From Calliphora vicina (Eukaryota > Arthropoda > Insecta > Diptera > Calliphoridae), in the NCBI RefSeq assembly GCF_958450345.1, contig NC_088783.1, positions 101,427,302 through 101,491,301 of the forward strand: 64,000 bases of DNA, written 5' to 3'. Both the position numbers and the translations under genes were made by a program. This document shows, piece by piece, positions 57,841 through 64,000 of this stretch; position 1 is the first letter of the stretch, and the number at the start of each line of letters is the position of its first letter. The notes below the pieces were generated by a model. It saw only the letters and a list, made by a program, of their open reading frames with translations, was not told the DNA's origin and searched no databases.

Positions 57841-58152
57841 ATTGTAGGGGAATCCAAGCCTTTTATGGTTGCCAAATTTTCAATGTCCGGTTATCGGCGC
57901 TTAATTGTAAGTGTTGCACAGTGGTATAAAAAAATAGAGGGAAATAAATATGTAACTTCTAAACGGTAAGTTCGTTTTGAATGAAATTTCACATGCACAA
58001 AGAGGAAGTGTTGTCGAATTTAAGTTTTGAACTTGGACCTCATAAGCCCACCAGGGGCGCGACCAAGGGTCCGCAAAGTAGAACACTTCGGGTATGTTAC
58101 ATTTTTAAAATTATACTATTTCTTATATATTATCCTATTAAAAATTACATAT

Positions 58153-58734
58153 TGTTACGAAATTGTACTTGAATTCAAATATAACGATTTCAACGGCTGA
58201 TTTAAAAGTTGCATAATGCTTTCAAATAGCAGTACCTCTCAAACTGTAACATATCTGTGGGCATTATTAACATTGAATAAAAGCTTTCAGTTGAACATTG
58301 ATCGTAAGTATGGCAACGCTGTTTGCTGCGACCGTATATTCGAATTCGAATATTCAGTTAAAGAACATTGTAGAAAGTACACCACAGATGGCGTATGTAT
58401 TAGAAAGCTCTAGAATATACGAGCTTTGACAGTTAAAGAACAATCTAGAGTGCAGATGGCAGTGTTATAAATAGTGGCAGAGGTTGCAGTCGTTAGTGAG
58501 TTTATCAGAGACGCTTTTCGAATAAACATCAACTGAGTGCCTTAAAGTGTGTTGTGTTTTTCGATTGAATTCGTGTACATTATAAAGTGTGTCTGTGTTT
58601 CTGCGAATTTATAAACGTGTATAAAAAAAAACATTGAGTGACTATTTAATTATGTTGTGGTACATTTTAAATTTCCGGTTTCCGGTTTATTTAAAGGAAA
58701 TAAACCAACGTTTTGAAAAGGTTAAAACGTAACA
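58153..58734 (+). mobile_element. Solo LTR, 582 bp
   Basis: TGTTACG...CGTAACA ends with an exact ATAT duplication (58149-58152 and 58735-58738). Contains AAGTATGGCAACGCT, TATAAATAGTGG (58466-58477) and the GGTTTATTTAAAGGAAATAA block. No internal region. Confidence 0.8.
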
Positions 58735-58922
58735 ATATATAGAATCTCCTCATCGAGCACTACAAAAAATCAATTATCTCTTATAACATAGGAGATATTC
58801 GCATTTGAATATTAAATTTTCAACATTTTTACCCACCCTACTCCAGTTTTTTGATAACATCGGATCCAAATATTTCCCGATTTTCTAAAACTTCATCGTA
58901 GCTATCAATTATCTCTTATAAC

Positions 58923-59806
58923 CAGGGAAACCAAAATATGCAAATGCATGTTTTTTCTGGTGAGTCTAATGAGCACATGGATAAGATATTTACACGTTTC
59001 AGAACTATTAAAGAATTTTGGAATCGATTAGTTAGTGCATATTTTTGCATATTTAACCCTTAAATGCATATTTTTGCATATATTTGTTTTAAGAGCATAT
59101 TTATGTCATATTTTTGCGTTTTTAGAATATTTTACTGTTTAATAGCAAATTTTGACTTTATCAAAAACAAATTTTGTCTTACTTATTTTTCGCTGTTGTG
59201 TTACAGTTTTTTACTTCCTTTGTTTAAAATTAAATATTGAAAAATATATGGCTTTTTTTTAATATAAAATAAGCACAATTTTAATAATAGCGCCATCTAA
59301 ATATGAAATTTTAATTCTAATTCAAACTTAACCGTTCTAAGTGTTAAAGAAATATTGTCTTTTAAATTTGCTCCTATAACATCAGTTGATGTCGAAAGAA
59401 CATTTTCTATGTATAAAAATCTTTTCAGATCCAATAGACAACAATTTTTATTTGAAAATTTAAGTCAATATTTTGTAATTTATTGCAATAATAACCTTAA
59501 ATGAAGAAGTGACTTTATATTTATATAAAATGTCATCAAAAAATACCTCTCGAGGTTTTTTCATAGCTTAAGATCCTATTGTTTTTATGTTGTATTTATT
59601 TTTTGTTATACTTGATTTAGTTCATCTTATTTTTGTTTATTTTATGTTACTTTACCTTTTTAGAAATGAATTGTATTGATTTTGTTAAATAAAAGAATAT
59701 TTTTTGGTTAAAATTTATGTAAAAGTTTGTTTTTTTAAGAGCATATTTTAAAATTTTTACTGCATATCTAAAGCGCTTTTTTTAGAGCATATTTCCGGTT
59801 TCCCTG
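58923..59806 (+). mobile_element. hAT element, 884 bp
   Basis: Ends CAGGGAAACC inverted, flanked by an exact 8-bp duplication CTTATAAC (58915-58922 and 59807-59814). Subterminal GCATATTT/AAATATGC words recur (about 59035-59120 and 59745-59795). Only the end of a transposase gene is left. Confidence 0.85.
59346..59504 (+). pseudogene. hAT transposase C-terminal relic
   Basis: An open frame of about 52 codons ending at TGA 59502-59504: EILSFKFAPITSVDVERTFS, then MYKNLFRSNRQQFLFENLSQ and YFVIYCNNN. It matches the hAT dimerisation block (P.TSvDVERsFS.yK.il...R..ftfeNL). BED finger and catalytic domain are missing. A different hAT lineage from the 28867 relic (TSVDVERTFS versus SSAGVERLFS). Confidence 0.75.
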
Positions 59807-59817
59807 CTTATAACTTA

Positions 59818-60955
59818 GGAGATATTCGCATTGAAAAATTTCGACTTGAAAAATGTAATATTGCTGGAGAGGATTAGTGTTCATTTTGGGAACTGGGTGA
59901 ATGGTTCGCATACTACACTGTATAGAAATGTTGGTCGAAGAGGTAATTGTTGGAACTGTAATAGTGGGATAGCTGAAATAATCTTGGAATTTCAATAAAT
60001 TTGAGTTTTTTGAAAAAAAAACTCTAGAGGTTTTGTGCATACCTTCTTTCAATCAATTTGAATTCATTAGTGTGTTTTGTTCTTAAAATTTTATTTTATT
60101 AATCATTTTGTTAGCTTAGTGTACAAAGTCCTTTTCAGAAGTATTACAGGAGAGACAAAAAACGTTTAAAATCCATAATTTTAAATATTAAATCTGATAA
60201 TATTTGGTACGATTTATAATGACAAATAAGCACAGCTGAGAAGAAGTGCGTTTGTATCTTATAGGTGCTTTTTTGGTAACATTTTCTGTTTCATATCAGA
60301 AAGTCGTGGTGATAATAAATTTCAAAATTATCAAATATTTAATTAAAAATTAATTTACATTTTTTGGTTGAAATTTAATGAATAAACTAATTACTAAAAC
60401 AAGTATTATATAGTAAGTAACATATTTATACTTAATTCCATTTGATAATTTAGAAATTTTTACAAAATAAAATGGACTTAGCACTTTTGTATATTCATAG
60501 TTATTTAATATTAACCATTCCTGACTACTAAAAACTACACATTTTAAAACTGTATATACTTTATTGGACATTTTATGTTTTCTACATATATATGACGGTT
60601 AACCGGTTTAACCGGTTTTTTCGATGTCGGTTAACCGAAAACCCGGTTTTTTAAAAAAGGCCAATTTTCGGTTAACCGACAATCCGGTTTTTTATAAACA
60701 CTAGTTTTGTGACCATTTTGGAAGTGTTGGTGCAAGGAACACTTGTTGGAACTGTTATAGTGGGATATTTGAAATAATCTTGGGATTTGAGAAAATTTGA
60801 TTTGAAAAATTATCTGGAGATTATTTGTGACCATTTTGGGAATTGTGTGAAAGGTTCGCATATTACACTATGTAGATATGGTAGTCCAAGAGGTACTTGT
60901 TGGAACTGGGGTAATGTGATATCTGAGATAATCTTGCATTTTGAAATCGGAACAC
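59818..60955. repeat. Dispersed ~110-bp repeat units
   Basis: TGTTGGAACTGTAATAGTGG (59948), TGTTGGAACTGTTATAGTGG (60746) and TGTTGGAACTGGGGTAATGT (60898), each with ATTTTGGGAA and GGTTCGCATA-type neighbours and an ATAATCTTG follower, are units of one repeat. A CCGGTTTTTT/GGTTAACCG-rich patch (60598-60690) lies between. Function unknown. Confidence 0.6.
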
Positions 60956-61402
60956 AAACGAAGAATTAGGATCATTTTAGAAATGTAACATACCCGATGG
61001 ACCCTTGTTCGTGTCCCTGGTTGGCCCATGAAATTTCATTTAAATCGTAAAAGTAAGCGTGTAGAAGTTACAGATTTATTTCCCTCTATTTTTTGTATAC
61101 AACTGTGCATTGTAGTAATCCAGATATGTTGTCGGATTGATTGCGGAAGAAGTAAATCCGTAAATATTTACTCTTCTAGTTAAAATTTTATGGGAATAAT
61201 AACAGGTATAGAATCATTTGATATGAGATTCTCAGTTGAACAATGGAAAATTTTAGACAAACGAGGAGACACCACTCGAATTAACGAACTATCTAAATAT
61301 TTTTTCCATTGCTAAATAGCCAACAAATAAAATTAATTAATTTATTAGGTTGACGATGAACTTTATAGATGATAAAGAAGAGAATAATATTGAAGATTTT
61401 TT

Positions 61403-61565
61403 TTCTCCGACAGACAGACAGACAGACGGACATGGCTTAATCGACTCCACTATCTATAAGGATCCAGAATATATATACTTTTTAGGGAAATTATATTGTG
61501 GAAATTACAAACGGAATGACAAACTTATATATACCCTTCTCACGATGGCGAAGGGTATAAAAATA
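61403..61565 (-). mobile_element. HINE-1 5' fragment
   Basis: (GACA)n of 4-5 units, CGGACATGGCTTAATCGACT, AAGGATCCAGAATATATATA and TTCTCACGATGGCGAAGGGT match the 37590-37725 end of the long copy. The rest is missing. Confidence 0.65.
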
Positions 61566-61906
61566 TTGTTATCTACAGAGAAATTTGTTTAAATTTTCTA
61601 CAGAATTTTTTCCATTAAAATTGGAAATAAAATAAAAGGATGGACGAGGTGAGATTAATTTTTTCAAGGCACATTCACTATAAGTTTCCATAATAGCGGG
61701 CTTCGACATTTTTCAAAATCTTTTTTATTTCAGACCCAACTATAAATTAAACCAGTAAGAGTGTTGTATTTGCCAGTACCGAATCCTTTATACTAGAGTT
61801 TCCAAAAAACCGAAGAATTTCAAAACCGCGGTTTCGGTTTTTAAAAATTGAAAACCGCTCGGTTTCGGTTTTATTTCGGTTTTGTGATAATTTGTTAAAT
61901 ATATAT

Positions 61907-62107
61907 TGTTAAGTTTTAACCTTTTCAAAACGTTGGTTTATTTCCTTTAAATAACCCGAATACTTTTGATTGCAAATAAAAGTCATTTAGTAGTTTGAAA
62001 ATTGTAACATGTTAAAGTTTGAGAGGCACTGCTTTCAAATAGCATTATGCAACTTTAAATCAGCCCTTAAAATCGTTATATTTGAATTCAAGTACAATTT
62101 CGTAACA
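61907..62107 (-). mobile_element. Solo LTR, internally deleted (201 bp)
   Basis: Minus strand TGTTACG...CTTAACA with ATAT on both sides (61903-61906 and 62108-62111). About 380 bp of the LTR middle, including the TATA region, is deleted relative to 58153-58734, whose sequence it otherwise follows closely. Confidence 0.75.
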
Positions 62108-62218
62108 ATATGTTATAGAAACAAAATCAGTTAGTAATATAGGAAATGCTATACAAATTTAAAATTCAAGAGGATAAAGGAAAATTGGTACTGTTTCGTT
62201 TTTTTAATGGTACTTTTT

Positions 62219-62944
62219 ATACCCTACACCACCATAGTGTGATGATTCTAGTGTGGAGGGTATAATGCGTTTGTGCAGATGTTTGTAACGCCCAAAAATA
62301 TTAGTCTAACACCCACCTTAATGTATACCGATCGACTTATAATCACTTTCTGAGTCGATTAAACGATGTCCGTCCGTCTAGCTGGCTGTCCATGTAAAAC
62401 TTGTGCGCAGAGTACAGGTCGCAATTTTGAAGATATTTCGATCAAATTTGGTACATATTATTATGTTTTCGGCCCAAGGATTAAGTCTATTGAAACTGAC
62501 TGAAATCGGTCCATTATTTCACCTAGCCCTCATACAAATGTCCTTCCGAAATTGGACTTTATCGGTCATAAATGTTTAATTTGTATATGTATCTCCACAA
62601 ATTCCGCTCTAAATAAGTTTTATATATACAAAATTCATGTCACCAAATTTTGTTACGATCGGTCCATAATTAGTCATAGCTCCCATATATGCCCGCTTCC
62701 GAAAATCACTTTAACGTGCATAAATCGCTTAAAAATGTTGGTATACACACAAAATTCAACATAGTTAACTTTAATATAGACATAAATCACACGACCTAAT
62801 TTCATGGTGATCGGTCCATAATTGGTCATAGCCCCCATATATGGCCCACTTCCGAAAATCACTCAAAAATATAAATTATTGAAATTTTAAAAGAAAAATG
62901 TTTTTGTTCTTTTACTTAGTGTAGGGTATACTTTCTTACTTGTT
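62219..62944 (+). mobile_element. HINE-2, near full-length, hairpin lost
   Basis: ATACCCTACACCACCATAG to GTGTAGGGTATACTTTCTTA then CTTGTTTT. The GGTCGGGCTTGACCGACC hairpin present in other copies is precisely absent between GGGTATA and CTTTCTTAC. Otherwise close to 18305 and 53053. Confidence 0.7.
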
Positions 62945-63467
62945 TTAATATGTATTTTAAATTAGTTAGCTTATATACATTAACGTTGGCTAATATGCTT
63001 CTTAGAAATGAAATAATCAAGAATTGGGGACTCATTGGTATTATGATACCAAAAAAGGAGAACTAAACTAAACTAAGGAGTACTTTTTCGTTCTTAAAAT
63101 TATACTTTTTGAATGTTCTATAATATTGAACCTAGAATCAGGAAATTACTATGATTTCAAACTTGAAGGGGGTGCAAGTAAAATTGTTAGGCACACATGC
63201 TTCTGAATGAGTTAAAAATCTCCAAATGTTTTTTAGTGGTACCTTTCTTTAGCATTATCTATAATAGTGGACCCAAAATCATGATGATGAGTGGGAATAC
63301 AAAATGTGGGTATTTATGGTATTTTTTTTATTTTAATAATACGTTTCAAATGAGATAGAATCCACTTTACAATGAATCAATTAACATATAACTAGAGACA
63401 TGTTATCCTGAATTAGTATTAATTCACAAAGGGAGAGTTAACAGTACTATTTCTTTCTTCCAATTGG

Positions 63468-63493
63468 GCTGGCGAAGCACACCGGGCAGCTAG
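63468..63493 (+). mobile_element. Helitron 3' terminus
   Basis: GGCTGGCGAAGCACACCGGG then CAGCTAG, followed by T, resembles a Helitron 3' end with a GC-rich hairpin. The upstream ~400 bp may be the element body, but no 5' end was found. Confidence 0.5.
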
Positions 63494-63836
63494 TTCTCCA
63501 TACTCCATCGGATTTTTGAAAATAACTAAGACTTTGTAACAAAAATGCTGCATTATTGTTTTTAAATTAAATAAATTAACAGTCATTTGAAGTTTAATTG
63601 TCAGGAAATACTCGTATGATCAATACTTTTAAATGAGTTTGTGCCATTCTATATTAGCAGGTTTCCTTGCGTAGCCTGCTACATCATCTGAAGCAATTAT
63701 TGTAATCAGCAATTATTTACTGAAAATAAGTTAAATGTGAAAAAACGCGGTTTCGGTTACGGTTAAAACCGAGCACGAAACTCTACTTTACCAACCAACA
63801 ATATAATTCGCATTGTTGTGCATATAGTACAAAAGC

Positions 63837-64000
63837 CAAGGTTGGCTACCGTTACCGCTAAACTACTGTTTCTCCTAAAATACCCTTTCAGTTTAACTAC
63901 CATTACCGCTAAGCTACCGTTACCTCTAAATTCCTTCACTTTTTGAGACATAAATATGAACGAAGATCTGTTAAAATTCTCGCTCTTCACTAATGATCAA
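63837..64000 (+). mobile_element. hAT-type MITE, cut by the window edge
   Basis: CAAGGTTGGCTACCGTTACC start and repeated CTACCGTTACCGCTAA words match the 2411-2562 MITE. The right end is beyond the window. Confidence 0.5.

Larger units (their letters stand above)
57917..61118. mobile_element. 3.2-kb inverted-repeat element, unclassified
   Basis: Imperfect ~170-bp terminal arms: left 57917-58105 and right 60990-61118 share TGCACAGT, AAATAGAGGGAAATAAAT, GTAACTTCTA, TGAAATTTCA and GGGTATGTTACATTT. It encloses a solo LTR, a hAT element and a tandem repeat. The target duplication is unclear (TTGTAAGT versus TTGTAGTA). No transposase was recognised outside the nested hAT. Confidence 0.5.
61794..63785. 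mobile_element. hAT-like element (TAGAGTTTC ends), 2.0 kb
   Basis: TAGAGTTTCC (61794) and TAGAGTTTCG as complement (63785), both followed by repeated CGGTTTCGGTT words. The flanks CTTTATAC and CTTTACCA agree at 5 of 8 bases, so the 8-bp duplication is only suggestive. It carries a deleted LTR, HINE-2 and a Helitron end; no transposase. Confidence 0.45.

Overview
The window reads as a non-coding, AT-rich stretch of a higher-fly (brachyceran, probably calyptrate) nuclear genome. The evidence is: no long intact ORF; short insect-type splice signals; abundant (CAA)n/(GTT)n and TATG microsatellites; a Minos-like Tc1 transposon; mariner, hAT, PIF/Harbinger-like, Helitron and LINE relics; and two abundant repeat families with the layout of dipteran DINE-1/mini-me (Helentron-associated) elements, called HINE-1 and HINE-2 here. 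The host species cannot be named from the sequence alone.

Host gene signal is sparse. Minus strand 3305-3590 looks like a non-coding first exon (initiator TCAGT, long AC-rich leader, GTAAGT donor) of a gene running off the left edge. Minus strand 50591-50680 looks like the last coding exon (30 codons, fly-like codon use) of another gene entering from the right, with a possible poly(A) signal near 50140. If both are real, about 3.6-50 kb is intergenic and 50.7-64 kb is intronic or upstream of the second gene. Neither protein is recognised.

Layout: 0-3 kb, MITEs, a solo LTR and HINE-1 copies. 5-9 kb, nested hAT MITEs, HINE relics and a 1.5 kb foldback element. 9.8-12.4 kb, Helitron, Tc1, mariner and PIF-like relics. 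14.7-16.7 kb, a decayed Helitron helicase ending at a CTAA-T terminus. 17.6-19.1 kb, a mariner-family relic split by HINE-2. 20-25.8 kb, LTRs, MITEs, an internally deleted mariner, a Tc1 relic carrying two insertions, and a LINE end. 25.8-27.1 kb, a giant palindrome. 27.3-29.5 kb, a PIF-like element interrupted by a hAT element. 30.5-33.3 kb, LINE, mariner and HINE nests. 34.7-38.5 kb, TTAA-flanked elements and a HINE-1 with a very long GACA array. 39.8-42.4 kb, two LINE relics. 44.3-48.9 kb, a Minos-like element containing a Harbinger-like insertion, a foldback and a mariner relic. 53-64 kb, HINE-2, a complete small Helitron, PIF-like, LINE, hAT and solo-LTR nests.

The genes present are almost all broken transposase, helicase or reverse-transcriptase genes. 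The useful information lies in element boundaries and nesting order: many target-site duplications are exact (8 bp for hAT, TWA for PIF-like, TTAA for CCC-ended elements, ATAT for the LTRs, A|T for Helitron). The least ordinary structures are a spliced Myb/SANT-like gene start inside the Harbinger-like insertion; TTAA|CCC elements sitting at the exact centres of larger palindromes; a foldback whose inner arms are HINE-2 sequence; and parallel internal deletions in several mariner-family copies. All family assignments rest on motif recognition by eye, without database searches.
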